A program made the position numbers and the translations under genes. DNA of 64,000 nucleotides from Thalassolituus alkanivorans (GTDB lineage Bacteria; Pseudomonadota; Gammaproteobacteria; Pseudomonadales; Oceanobacteraceae): positions 1-64,000 of the forward strand of contig NZ_JAJAEL010000039.1 in assembly GCF_020447205.1 (NCBI RefSeq), given 5' to 3'. The notes beneath the pieces are model-generated. The model was not told where the DNA came from and made no database searches. It worked only from the letters and a program-made list of their open reading frames with translations. Positions 7,822 through 17,101 of this stretch are shown here, piece after piece. Position 1 is the first letter of the stretch. Every line of letters begins with the position of its first letter.

Positions 7822-8685
7822 TTACGGCACTATTTCTTCGCCGTGTTCTGTTTCGCTTTCCTGAATTAATTCATCGCTGAAAAACTGTTGAATGCGCGCG
7901 GCAATCATCGGGTCGCGGATGATTTTCCGGTGTCCCAGAGCGGGCGGTATAAATACCTCGGCATTATTCAGGTGCTGGCGGATTGCATGTACTGAAGCAC
8001 TGGGAATTTCAATATCATTCTGGGCATGAATTAATAATGTCACCGGGCTGCTCTGGCTGAGCAGATGGCCGCTGTGGAGTTCGCCAGCCGGGCATCCGAC
8101 TTCTGCTTCAATGCAGCGGATAAAATGTGCCGTGCTGGCGGCGGGCAGCCGCATAAAACGCGCAAACCCTTTTAATACGTCCAGCAGGCTGGCGGGTGAA
8201 GACATCAGTACGCAGCGTTCTGTCTGTACGCCCTGAGCAGAGGCAATTGCCAGTGCTGCTCCGCCCATTGAATGACCCAAAGCACCATAAAAAGGGCCGA
8301 AAGCAATATCGGCTTCGATAATGGCACGGGCAAATTCCATCGGGTTACTCTTATTGCCGCCGGATTGACCATGGAGTGGCGCATCCAGCGCGAATACATC
8401 AAACCCCTGTGCCACCAGAGCATTGGCGATAACTGCCATGTGCGTTGCCCGGCTTTCCCAGCCATGCATTAGTAAAATGCGTGGGCCGCTGTTAGCCCAG
8501 CGCAGAGCACTGAGATGTCCGGCAAAATTCAGGCGCTGTGCCTGTTTTTCAGTGGCCAGTTCCCATTCTTTCAGTGGCAGTTGTCTGGGTGTTAAAAACA
8601 TCCGGGCATGACGGCGGGCAACGGTTGCCGGCAGCAGATGGCCGAGGACTGAGTTCTGCATACGCAGCAGTGTAATCGGGTTCAT
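7822..8685 (-). CDS. Alpha/beta hydrolase
   Basis: 287 residues. The fold is clear: LLMHGWESRATHM (oxyanion region, 71-83), nucleophile elbow GHSMGG (Ser139), a strand with H-A-Q-N-D-I-E-I-P supplying the acid, and the catalytic histidine in LGHRKI near residue 252. No signal peptide; probably a cytoplasmic esterase or lipase-like enzyme. It starts ten bases after the DUF1302 gene, so it is the last gene of the RND operon and may act on the lipid or ester handled by that transporter (inference). Confidence 0.85.
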   Translation of the reverse strand: MNPITLLRMQNSVLGHLLPATVARRHARMFLTPRQLPLKEWELATEKQAQRLNFAGHLSALRWANSGPRILLMHGWESRATHMAVIANALVAQGFDVFALDAPLHGQSGGNKSNPMEFARAIIEADIAFGPFYGALGHSMGGAALAIASAQGVQTERCVLMSSPASLLDVLKGFARFMRLPAASTAHFIRCIEAEVGCPAGELHSGHLLSQSSPVTLLIHAQNDIEIPSASVHAIRQHLNNAEVFIPPALGHRKIIRDPMIAARIQQFFSDELIQESETEHGEEIVP

Positions 8686-8695
8686 GAGTTACTCC

Positions 8696-10063
8696 TTAAA
8701 ATGCACTCTGCCAGCCAATTAAAAAGCGGCTGGATGATGAGAACTGACCGAATGGCCCGGCGCGGTTGCCAAAAAAATAATCGGCACCGCTCCATAAAGA
8801 CCAGCGGTCGTTAAGCTGGTAACTGACTTTGCTGCGCAGCTGACCGTCGTTGTAATCGCGGTTAAGCAGAGCAAAAAAGCTCAGTTCCAGCGTGTCGTTG
8901 AGTAAGGTTTTTTTCAGCAGCAGGGTGTGACGGGTGCTGATTTCGCGGCGGATCATCTGCGGCCGGTAAGCAAGAATGCGGCTCTGGTAAAACTGGTAAC
9001 TGACAAACACATCCGCCGGGGCCTGATAATCCAGTGCGGTTACCGTCGCCAGCTCCGGGCTTTGGCTAATGCCGTTATTTTGCAGATCGTCGCGCAGAAA
9101 AAATGCCCGGCTGATATGCCCGGCTTCAAGGCGCAGCACCACGCTGCTGAAGGCTGTGCTGGCGCTCAGGCCGAACAGGCGGCTGCGGCGGTACACGGCT
9201 TCGACATCGACCTGAATCGTGCTGCCGGTTGTGTTTAACCTGCGGTAAACAACGGGTGTGTCGTGGTAAAAATTAAAATAGCTGGCGCTGATATCCCAGC
9301 CACCGGCAAAGGCACTCCAGCGCAATCCATGCTCCCAGTCATTACCGTCCGGGCGCCGGGTTGGCCGTTGATTAACCGCGACTCCGGCGACCGGTTGCGG
9401 AGCCAGCTCCGGGCTGGTAATAGCGAACGCGGTGCCCGGCTCTGCCAGCTCACTGAAGGTTAAGTCGGGAATAATTAACCATTGCAGAGACTGTTCATTG
9501 GGCAGAGGAATATGCGCATTAAACATCCAGGTAGCGATGCGTGAATCTTCGGCATCGGGCAGATTAAATTCGCGCAGATCCTGCGGGTTAATAATATCCA
9601 GCACCCGCAGGCCGTCGGCCTGACCCCAGACGACCTGTTGTTTACCACTGCGCAGAGACACACCGTAGAAATACTGGTCAGCATAGGCTTCGGCAATATC
9701 AAAACGCACGTTATCCCATTGAGCCAGTGGCCCGCTGCTATGCAGGCTGCCCGCCGGATAATTATCTGTCCGGCTGGTTGGCTGCTCTGCGTACAGGGTG
9801 TCAGAAAAATCAGCACGCAGACGCGGTTGCAGATTAAACGACGTATCGGCCGTGCGGTATTGCCATTCACTTTGCAGCTGCACTTCAGCTTTGCTCAGTG
9901 CGGCCGGAGCATCGCTCCAGGCCAGTTCTGAACTTAGCTCTGAACTAAATCCAGAGCTGAAGTCGCTGTGCACGGCACTGCTCAGCAATATCAGGGTGAA
10001 AGCACCGGCGCTTAGCCGATATTGCTGTCGGAGCTGCTGTCGGAGTTGCTGCCGGATATTCAT
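8696..10063 (-). CDS. DUF1302-family outer-membrane protein
   Basis: 455 residues. A signal peptide (hydrophobic segment near 17-32) precedes a long series of amphipathic beta strands ending in an aromatic residue (QSAF). The block VVWGQADGLRVLDIINPQDLREF (about 145-167) is the DUF1302 signature. These barrel-like proteins are usually encoded with RND/MMPL permeases and LolA-like proteins. The ATG directly abuts the stop of the RND gene (TAA-ATG), indicating coupling. The N-terminus has a short QQLRQQLRQQ repeat. Confidence 0.85.
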   Translation of the reverse strand: MNIRQQLRQQLRQQYRLSAGAFTLILLSSAVHSDFSSGFSSELSSELAWSDAPAALSKAEVQLQSEWQYRTADTSFNLQPRLRADFSDTLYAEQPTSRTDNYPAGSLHSSGPLAQWDNVRFDIAEAYADQYFYGVSLRSGKQQVVWGQADGLRVLDIINPQDLREFNLPDAEDSRIATWMFNAHIPLPNEQSLQWLIIPDLTFSELAEPGTAFAITSPELAPQPVAGVAVNQRPTRRPDGNDWEHGLRWSAFAGGWDISASYFNFYHDTPVVYRRLNTTGSTIQVDVEAVYRRSRLFGLSASTAFSSVVLRLEAGHISRAFFLRDDLQNNGISQSPELATVTALDYQAPADVFVSYQFYQSRILAYRPQMIRREISTRHTLLLKKTLLNDTLELSFFALLNRDYNDGQLRSKVSYQLNDRWSLWSGADYFFGNRAGPFGQFSSSSRFLIGWQSAF

Positions 10064-13000
10064 TTACAGCCCCCGGCGCAGGGTATTCTGGGTAAACAGG
10101 TGGTCGGCCACATCCTGTTGGTAATCGACGGCAGAAAAAATAAACAGCGAGCGGTGACCGCTGATATGGTTTTCGGCCAGCAGCTGATGCCGCGTCCAGA
10201 TTCCGTCGATCATACGGATATCCGTTACCTGCACGGTTTTCAGCGGCACCTGTTTAATATCCAGGTAGTCGCTTTTCACCACGATCCAGTTTTGCGGATC
10301 AATATAAAAGATTACTTCGCCATACCCCAGTTCCTGAGCAATAGCAGCCGTTTTTGGGATGGCTTTTACCACCAGTTTTCCGTCATCGTCTGGCAGGCGT
10401 TGCAGCTGATAGTCGGCAATACTGATATGACCGTTCTGCTTAATATCTTCATAGGTAAAATCGGTACCCATAAAATAGTCGCCCCGGTCAGATGCGGAAA
10501 TCCGCCGCACCTTACGCAGTGCTGGCAGGTACAGCCACTGATCATCTTCCTGATCTGCGGCGGCATAGTCGAAGGTCAGAAAAGCGGTGTCTTTAACATT
10601 GGCCGGTGATTTATAAAAAAATACGGTCTTTTTATCGTCACCAAAATATTTGCGGTAAGACAGTGTTTCGCGGCGCCGTTCTTTGCCGCGGCTGTCGGTC
10701 AGCAACATGCTCAGCTGGCTGCTGACGTGCTGGCCGTCATCCACCGCGTTTACCCGCTGTGCAATATCGTCGGCTCTGAGTGTTGCCAGTAATTCTGTAT
10801 TAACAGCTTCTTCTGCCTGCAACGGCTGGCTGTGCACTGCAGAATACAAGAGTGCCCCGTACAAGGCTGCCGAACCCAGACCAGTGGTGACTAACAGTGT
10901 CAGTACAGTACTGCCAGCCGCGTGTTTTTCTGCCGGCACAGCATCGGCTTCGGGGCTTTTTCTATTGGCGAAAATAAATGCCGGTTGTAACAGCACGATC
11001 AGTGCCGGCAGCAGTGTCATGGCGGCGATAAAACTCATACTCACCGATAACACGACAATGGTGCCGAAGTGAGTCAGTGGCACAACCTGCGAGCTGATCA
11101 GCACGCCAAAGCCAAAGGCAATCGCCAGATAATTAAACAGCAGCGCCCGGCCTGTGGAGCGGAATAATTCGGTGAATAATCCGCTGCCTTTCAGTCCGTC
11201 TGCCACCAGGGTTTTCAGGCGTTCGAGGGTATGAATAGCAAAGTCGATACCCAGGCCAATGGCTACCGAGGCAAACATGGAGGTGCCGATGCCAAGGTTA
11301 ATCCCCAGCAATGCCATCGCCGCATAAACCGTAAGAATGGAACAGATTACCGGCAGGGTTGCGAGCAGACCGGCGGCCCAGGAACGGAATAATAACGCCG
11401 AGACCAGAAAGACACAGAGCAGCGAAATAACCACGCTGTAAAAATGGCTGACGCCCAGATCTTTAATCCAGTGGTAATTAACATTGACGCGACCACTGAG
11501 GCTGGCAGTAACCGGCTCATCCATAACGGCATTGTTAAAGTGCTGATCGATATATTGCTGCAGGGCTTCAACCACCGGTTTGGTGGCAATAAAATCGGCA
11601 CTGTCGATATTCAGACGGATATTGGCCAGACGGTAGTCATAGTCAATTTCTTCAGAAAAATCGGCAGGATCAGAACTGGCCGAGTAGAGCAGAAAGTACT
11701 GCGCAATCAGATCGGCATCCTGCGGCAGACGGTAAGCATCGCTCTGACCTTCGTTCAGGGATTTATTCATCTGCTTTAAATAATCCACCACCGATGATGA
11801 ACCATTTACATGCGGCAGGGTTTCCGCGTAGGCCTGCAGAGCTTCCATAGCATTCAGCACCTGCGGTGAAAAAATCCCTTCGTTACGGCTGCTGGTAATG
11901 ACAATGTCCAGCGTATTGGTGCCTTCCAGATGTTGATTAATGACCTTGTCAGCCTGATAGATTGCTTCGCTGGGATGAAAGGTATTAATGCGGTTTTCGT
12001 TTACCTGAATCTGGGTGGCCAGCAGGGCGCCGCTGATGCTGAGCAGCGCAAATAATGACAGTGTGGCGCGTGGATGGCGTACACAGATTCCACCGAGATA
12101 AGTCATCAGGCGGGCAAAGGTATCCTGCTGACTGTTCTGTTCAAGGCGAATCCAGCGCTGGCTGACTCTGGGTTTCAGTAAGGTGATGCAGGCCGGTAAA
12201 ACAAAGAGCGAATAAAACCAGGCAACCAGCACGCCGAAGGCGGTGAATAAACCAAAGTATTCAAAGGGTGGCATATAAGATGACGCGTACAGGCCAAGAA
12301 ATCCGGCAATAGTGGTCAGCGACGTCAGAGTTACCGGGCGTGCCATAACGGCAACGGCTTCACGGATACAGGCCTGCAGCGACCAGTCCGGATGTCGTGC
12401 CTGCATTTCGTAATAGTGGCTGAAGATATGAATCGAATCGGCGACGGCCATACCGATTAAAATAACCGGCATAGCGTTGGTGATAACAAAAAAAGGTACA
12501 CCGCAGTAAGCCATAAAACCGAGGGTCATCAGTACCGAGGCGGCAATCACCAGATTACCCAGCAGGGCCGGTAATAAACGGCGGAATGCAACGATCAGCA
12601 TAATGGTAATAATTAATCCGGCGAGCGGATTAAGACGGCTGGCATCATGGTCGATATAGTGACCGAGATAGCCGAGAACGGCGCCTTCACCGGCAACATG
12701 GAGTTCGACACCAGCAGGCACCTGTGTCTGTTGCAGCAACTTATTGATGGCGTCGTAGGCGGTTTCAGCCTGGCTGTCATCGTACAATTCCAGCACGATC
12801 ATACTCATCGCACCGTCGTCAGAAACCAGCATGCCGTGATACAGCGGAAAGTCTTCTATTGCCTGACGCAGGGCCGCATCATGCTGAGTGCGTAAGTCAT
12901 AGAATGGTGCAACATCCATCCCGTCGGCCGAGGCGCTGATATTATTTTCACTGGCCAGACTGATGGTCCGCGCCGTATTAATCATCGGCAGGGCATTTAA

Positions 13001-13318
13001 CTGATCGGTCAGCTGCCCGATCAGATCGAGAGTCTGTTTGCGGTAAATGCCTTCTGCCGAACGGTCATATATGGCAACGATCAGCGGGTCACTTAAACCA
13101 AAAATCTCCCGCACCTTATTTTTATACACCAGCGCCGGATTGTCGGCTTCGAGAAAGGCATCGGCACGGGTGTCTTTATGCAGTTGTCCGAGGCCGGTTA
13201 TCAGTAGTGCCATTAACAGAAAGCCGGCAAACAGAACGGTTTTCGGGTAATTAACTCCCGCCTGAATGCCACTTCTCACGACTGACAGCAGCCAGTGCTT
13301 TTCCCTGTAGGTATTCAT
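10064..13318 (-). CDS. RND/MMPL-family permease fused to a LolA-like lipoprotein-sorting domain
   Basis: 1084 residues in two parts. Residues 1 to about 780 are an RND/MMPL exporter with around 12 membrane helices in two repeats and the family pattern G-M-A-V-A-D-S-I-H in helix 4 and G-L-G-I-D-F-A-I-H in its second-half equivalent. Residues from about 830 form a LolA/LolB-like domain of the outer membrane lipoprotein-sorting type (YRKYFGDDKKTVFFYKSP, then FMGTDFTYEDI). Such fusions export lipids or hydrophobic molecules to the outer membrane; the cargo is unknown. It is led by marR and followed by DUF1302 and hydrolase genes. Confidence 0.85.
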   Translation of the reverse strand: MNTYREKHWLLSVVRSGIQAGVNYPKTVLFAGFLLMALLITGLGQLHKDTRADAFLEADNPALVYKNKVREIFGLSDPLIVAIYDRSAEGIYRKQTLDLIGQLTDQLNALPMINTARTISLASENNISASADGMDVAPFYDLRTQHDAALRQAIEDFPLYHGMLVSDDGAMSMIVLELYDDSQAETAYDAINKLLQQTQVPAGVELHVAGEGAVLGYLGHYIDHDASRLNPLAGLIITIMLIVAFRRLLPALLGNLVIAASVLMTLGFMAYCGVPFFVITNAMPVILIGMAVADSIHIFSHYYEMQARHPDWSLQACIREAVAVMARPVTLTSLTTIAGFLGLYASSYMPPFEYFGLFTAFGVLVAWFYSLFVLPACITLLKPRVSQRWIRLEQNSQQDTFARLMTYLGGICVRHPRATLSLFALLSISGALLATQIQVNENRINTFHPSEAIYQADKVINQHLEGTNTLDIVITSSRNEGIFSPQVLNAMEALQAYAETLPHVNGSSSVVDYLKQMNKSLNEGQSDAYRLPQDADLIAQYFLLYSASSDPADFSEEIDYDYRLANIRLNIDSADFIATKPVVEALQQYIDQHFNNAVMDEPVTASLSGRVNVNYHWIKDLGVSHFYSVVISLLCVFLVSALLFRSWAAGLLATLPVICSILTVYAAMALLGINLGIGTSMFASVAIGLGIDFAIHTLERLKTLVADGLKGSGLFTELFRSTGRALLFNYLAIAFGFGVLISSQVVPLTHFGTIVVLSVSMSFIAAMTLLPALIVLLQPAFIFANRKSPEADAVPAEKHAAGSTVLTLLVTTGLGSAALYGALLYSAVHSQPLQAEEAVNTELLATLRADDIAQRVNAVDDGQHVSSQLSMLLTDSRGKERRRETLSYRKYFGDDKKTVFFYKSPANVKDTAFLTFDYAAADQEDDQWLYLPALRKVRRISASDRGDYFMGTDFTYEDIKQNGHISIADYQLQRLPDDDGKLVVKAIPKTAAIAQELGYGEVIFYIDPQNWIVVKSDYLDIKQVPLKTVQVTDIRMIDGIWTRHQLLAENHISGHRSLFIFSAVDYQQDVADHLFTQNTLRRGL

Positions 13319-13334
13319 AATTCGCCCTCAAATG

Positions 13335-13369
13335 AATGTATATGCATCTATATGTAAATGTATATGCAT
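13335..13369 (-). promoter_or_regulatory. Direct-repeat operator candidate upstream of the RND gene
   Basis: AATGTATATGCAT occurs twice (13335-13347 and 13357-13369), 22 bases apart, i.e. two helical turns. Each unit is itself a near-palindrome (ATGTATATGCAT). It lies between marR and the RND start, 17-51 bases before the ATG, where it could block or tune transcription or translation of the operon. Binding by the adjacent MarR protein is inference. Confidence 0.55.
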
Positions 13370-13387
13370 GCAAATGGCAAATTTTTT

Positions 13388-13807
13388 TTAGCTGCGCAGG
13401 GTGAGAATAGCGTCGGCGACCTGCAACAGCTGTGCAGAAAGCTCGTCACCAAGGTGCTGGGAAATGCCGCTCTGTGCCTGTTTCCAGCGAACTTTTGCCT
13501 TATTAAACAAGGCCTTACCTTCGTCGGTCAGAGACACCAGAGTCACCCGGCCATCATCGGGGCTGGGATTGGTCTGAACATAGCCGCTGCGGATCAGCGG
13601 TTTCAGATTACGCGTCAGGGTGGTTTGCTGCAGCACCAGAACTTCCTGCAGTTCTTTCTGTGATGGGTTTTTCAGCATCGACAGCACACGCAGAACAGAG
13701 AACTGCGCAATGGTAATACCCAGATCGCGCAGGCTGTTGTCGTAGTAGCTGGTCAGAACCCGGTCGGCCTGGCGCAGCTTGAGATTAAAGCAGGGAGTAA
13801 TATTCAT
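13388..13807 (-). CDS. MarR-family transcriptional regulator
   Basis: 139 residues, typical length. It has a winged helix-turn-helix: LRVLSMLKNPSQKELQEVLVLQQTTLTRNLKPLIRSGYV, then the wing NPSPDDGRVTLVSLTDEGKALF with the conserved D-x-R. It is co-directional with and 70 bases upstream of the RND/LolA gene, so it probably controls that operon in response to a small lipophilic ligand. Confidence 0.92.
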   Translation of the reverse strand: MNITPCFNLKLRQADRVLTSYYDNSLRDLGITIAQFSVLRVLSMLKNPSQKELQEVLVLQQTTLTRNLKPLIRSGYVQTNPSPDDGRVTLVSLTDEGKALFNKAKVRWKQAQSGISQHLGDELSAQLLQVADAILTLRS

Positions 13808-13988
13808 AAGAGTATCCGGCTGCAGAACACAGCAATCATAGCTCAGACAAGCGGGCTCTGTCAGCGCACTTTCGGTGCATGATCGGGGCTCCCCGGAAAA
13901 GAAGAAAACGGATAAAGACTTTCTATTTTCTGAAATATTCGTACCCTATGCGGCTTAAATCCAACAATGATGGACAGAGTACAAGGGA

Positions 13989-14594
13989 ATGAAAAAAAGC
14001 CTGCTGACTTTATTACTGGCCTCGGCCACAACACTGGCGTATGCCGATACAGATTCTGCGGTTGACGCGGAAAGCACCACCGCAACAAAGCAAGGCTTAG
14101 GGTTCAGCTTCAGTGCTGACCTGATGGCGGGTGGTGATAAGTTGGCGGAGATGGAATACGAACGTGGCACTTCTGACGATATTAATGCCGGTGCCGGTAT
14201 TAACCTTGGTGCCGGTGTGTATTACACCCTGAACCAGTTTCGTGCTGAAGCCCGCCTGAACTGGCTGAGTGATTCTGCCAATGGTCTGGATGACGACAAC
14301 GATCCGGTTACCATTGAGTTTTCGACCTATCCGCTGGATCTGATGCTGCACTACCAGCTGGGCAAGCACAGTCTGGGAGCTGGCCTGACGTATCATATGA
14401 ATCCGAAACTGGATATGGACGGCACAGAGTATACCTTTGATTCACCGACCGGCAGTCTGATCGAATACCAGTACCACCTGAATCCGCGTTTTGCCATCAG
14501 TGCCAAATACCAGAGCATTGAATATTACTATCAGCCTGCTGATGCTACTTTTGATGGCTCAGGGCTGGGTATCGGAATTTCTTTTCAGCTTTAA
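13989..14594 (+). CDS. Outer-membrane beta-barrel protein
   Basis: 201 residues with a clear signal peptide (MKKSLLTLLLASATTLAYA, cleaved near residue 19) and about eight alternating beta strands ending in F-Q-L, as in small outer-membrane barrels. LGAGVYYTLNQFRAEARLNW and LGAGLTYHMNP are strand pairs. No specific family is recognised; the substrate or function is unknown. Monocistronic, with a terminator directly downstream. Confidence 0.75.
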   Translation: MKKSLLTLLLASATTLAYADTDSAVDAESTTATKQGLGFSFSADLMAGGDKLAEMEYERGTSDDINAGAGINLGAGVYYTLNQFRAEARLNWLSDSANGLDDDNDPVTIEFSTYPLDLMLHYQLGKHSLGAGLTYHMNPKLDMDGTEYTFDSPTGSLIEYQYHLNPRFAISAKYQSIEYYYQPADATFDGSGLGIGISFQL

Positions 14595-14614
14595 TCCTGC
14601 TTTTTGCAGATATA

Positions 14615-14645
14615 AAAAACGCAGCCAATGGCTGCGTTTTTTTTA
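14615..14645. terminator. Bidirectional rho-independent terminator
   Basis: Stem AACGCAGCC / GGCTGCGTT with AAT loop. It is preceded by an A run and followed by eight T's, so it can serve both the rightward barrel gene and the leftward ethanolamine permease. Confidence 0.9.
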
Positions 14646-14662
14646 TTTTCAGATGGCTGTTA

Positions 14663-16093
14663 TTACACCGTCTGAGCGGTTGCAGAGTTTTCTGCGTTTT
14701 CTTCCGGGTATAAATCCGCTTCGGCCTGTTCCAGCATGGCGAATTCTTCTTCGGCGGTTTTGGCCACCAGATGGTTTTTGCTGTAGCCAAAATAATAGGC
14801 TGCACCAATCACAAAGAGGATCAGCGTGTAGAAGAAGGCGCGCGGGTCGAAGGCATACACACCGGTTAATGCAATCAGCGACAACAGCAGGGCAATGCCG
14901 GAGGTAAATACACCACCCGGTGTTTTATACGGACGCACCAGCTCAGGCTGTTTAACGCGCAGCATAATATGGCTCAGTGCCATCAGGGCGTAAGACACGG
15001 TTGCGCCAACCACGGCCATGGCCAGCATCAGGTCGCCTTCACCGCTCAGCGAGGCAGCAAAACCCAGTACGCCAGGAACGATCAGGGCACGCGCCGGTAC
15101 TTTACGTTCTGTGGTTACCGACAGACTTTGTGGCAAATAGCCGGCACGCGACAGGGCAAAAACCAGACGGCTGTAACCGTAAATAATGGAGAAGAAGGAT
15201 GCAATTAAACCGACCAGACCCAGTACGTTAACGACGGTAGCCAGTTGGCTGTTACCGGTTGCATTCAGGGCATCCACCAGAGGTACGGCACTTGCGCCCA
15301 TCGCCTGTGCACCAGCCGCGCCCGGAATTAACAGCACAACCAGCAGGGCGGTAAACAGCAGGAAAACCATGGCGCCGATAATACCTTTAGGTACATCTTT
15401 GGCCGGGTCTTTGGATTCTTCGGCGGCCAGTGGCACACCTTCTACCGCCAGGAATAACCACATAGCAAAAGGCAGTGCGGCCCATACACCGTACCAGCCC
15501 AGTGGCAGCATGGCCGAAGCGCCTTCGCTGGCGGCAATATCAAACAGGTTGGCGCTGTCAAAATTACCGATTAAAGCAATCGCGGTGGCAATAATGGCCA
15601 GTACAGCCAGACCGGAAATCACCATCATCACTTTTAATGCTTCGCCCACACCGGCCAGGTGAATACCGATAAAGACTAAATAAAAGGCGGCATACACCCA
15701 GGGGCCATTAAAGCCGAGTAAAGCTTCAACCGCCGAACCGATAAAGATCACAATCGCCGCCGGCGCCAGTGCATATTCAATTAATACCGCAAGGCCGGTT
15801 AAATAACCGCCTGCCGGGCCCATTGCCTGCCGGGCAAAACTGTAACCGCCACCGGCGGCCGGAATAGCCGCCGACATTTCAGCCAGTGACAGCACCAGGG
15901 TAAAATACATCACCGCCATTAACAGCGCGGCGATGGCAAAACCACCCCAGCCTGCCTGAGCGATACCAAAGTTCCAGCCGGCAAAATCACCGGAAATTAC
16001 ATAAGAAACCCCGAGACCGGCGAGAAGAATCCAGCCGGCGGTGCCTTTTTTCAGTTGCCGTTTGGCAAGGTAGTCCTGATGGGATGTGGACAT
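14663..16093 (-). CDS. eat: Ethanolamine permease (APC superfamily)
   Basis: 476 residues with about 12 membrane helices. The N-terminal block LKKGTAGWILLAGLGVSYVISGDFAGWNFG and the AGGGYSFARQAMGPAGGYLTG region match bacterial ethanolamine transporters of the amino acid-polyamine-organocation superfamily. It imports ethanolamine across the inner membrane. It follows eutB-eutC on the same strand and so feeds the lyase. The cytoplasmic C-terminus is acidic. Confidence 0.92.
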   Translation of the reverse strand: MSTSHQDYLAKRQLKKGTAGWILLAGLGVSYVISGDFAGWNFGIAQAGWGGFAIAALLMAVMYFTLVLSLAEMSAAIPAAGGGYSFARQAMGPAGGYLTGLAVLIEYALAPAAIVIFIGSAVEALLGFNGPWVYAAFYLVFIGIHLAGVGEALKVMMVISGLAVLAIIATAIALIGNFDSANLFDIAASEGASAMLPLGWYGVWAALPFAMWLFLAVEGVPLAAEESKDPAKDVPKGIIGAMVFLLFTALLVVLLIPGAAGAQAMGASAVPLVDALNATGNSQLATVVNVLGLVGLIASFFSIIYGYSRLVFALSRAGYLPQSLSVTTERKVPARALIVPGVLGFAASLSGEGDLMLAMAVVGATVSYALMALSHIMLRVKQPELVRPYKTPGGVFTSGIALLLSLIALTGVYAFDPRAFFYTLILFVIGAAYYFGYSKNHLVAKTAEEEFAMLEQAEADLYPEENAENSATAQTV

Positions 16094-16147
16094 GGTATTA
16101 CCTCATACGTTGAATAAATGGTGTTTTCTCAAACAGAAAAAATACAA

Positions 16148-17101
16148 TCAGCCGAGCAGAAAATTTTTCGTCTCTGCCGCGGGGGAAGAGGCGGGTTTTA
16201 TTGTTGTATGCTCATCCGGAAAATCGGGCTGATGATCAATGGTCGCCGCTTGTGCGGTACTTTCTGACAGGCTGTCTGCGGGGCCGGTCAGCGAGCCGCT
16301 GCGGTCTTTAAGTTGTACGCCGGATAGCTGCAGCCGGCGTGATTCGCGCAGTAAATAACCGGCCTTATGGGCCGCTTCGCTGAAGTTCAGGCCTTCTGGC
16401 CGAACGTTGGAAATACAATTACGGCGGGCATCGGTCAGGCCGCGCACCGGTGCCCAGGTGAGATATAACCCCAGACTATCGGGAGAACTTAACCCCGGCC
16501 GTTCGCCAATTAATACCAGTACGGTTTTAGCATTTAATAATTCGCCGACATCATCACCGACCGCGACCCGACCCTGTTCTACCAGAGTAATGGGGGCAAG
16601 CTTCCACGGTTGCTTATCGGCCTGTAATTCTTCACATAAGGCCTGAATAAAAGGCACGGCGTTATGGGCAATAGCAGTGGCGGATAAACCGTCGGCAATG
16701 ACCAGCGCCAGATCGAAGGGCTGTTCCGGCGTTTGTTGTTCCTGCTGCAGTAATACCCGTGATGCTTCATCCAGACGGCGGCCTAAATCGGGGCGCTGTA
16801 AATAGGTCATGCGGTCAACGGCTTCGCTGTGCAGCTTTAATGGTGGCTCGTCGCTTAACAGCGGATACTGTTCGGCCAGGGTTTCCAGCTGTTGTGTCAG
16901 CGCCGGAAAATCCAATGGCGTATGCACGGCATCGCGCGCCTGAGCGTGGGCTAACTGAAATTCCAGCATTTCTTTGGTGGGCAGGCTGACACCGCTGCGC
17001 CCGAGGCCAATACGCGCTGCGGTAAACTGGCGCAGGCGACGCCATGGGTTATCAATAACGCCGTTCCAGTCGTCGTTGTGGATATCAGGCTGATCAACCA
17101 T
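16148..17101 (-). CDS. eutC: Ethanolamine ammonia-lyase, small subunit
   Basis: 317 residues. With EutB it forms the adenosylcobalamin-dependent lyase that splits ethanolamine to acetaldehyde and ammonia. Typical blocks are [54 protein letters not shown] and [10 protein letters not shown]. The start overlaps the eutB stop by eight bases. About 50 C-terminal residues after the conserved core (from about 268) are Ser/Thr/Pro-rich and look like an unconserved extension. Confidence 0.95.
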   Translation of the reverse strand: MVDQPDIHNDDWNGVIDNPWRRLRQFTAARIGLGRSGVSLPTKEMLEFQLAHAQARDAVHTPLDFPALTQQLETLAEQYPLLSDEPPLKLHSEAVDRMTYLQRPDLGRRLDEASRVLLQQEQQTPEQPFDLALVIADGLSATAIAHNAVPFIQALCEELQADKQPWKLAPITLVEQGRVAVGDDVGELLNAKTVLVLIGERPGLSSPDSLGLYLTWAPVRGLTDARRNCISNVRPEGLNFSEAAHKAGYLLRESRRLQLSGVQLKDRSGSLTGPADSLSESTAQAATIDHQPDFPDEHTTIKPASSPAAETKNFLLG

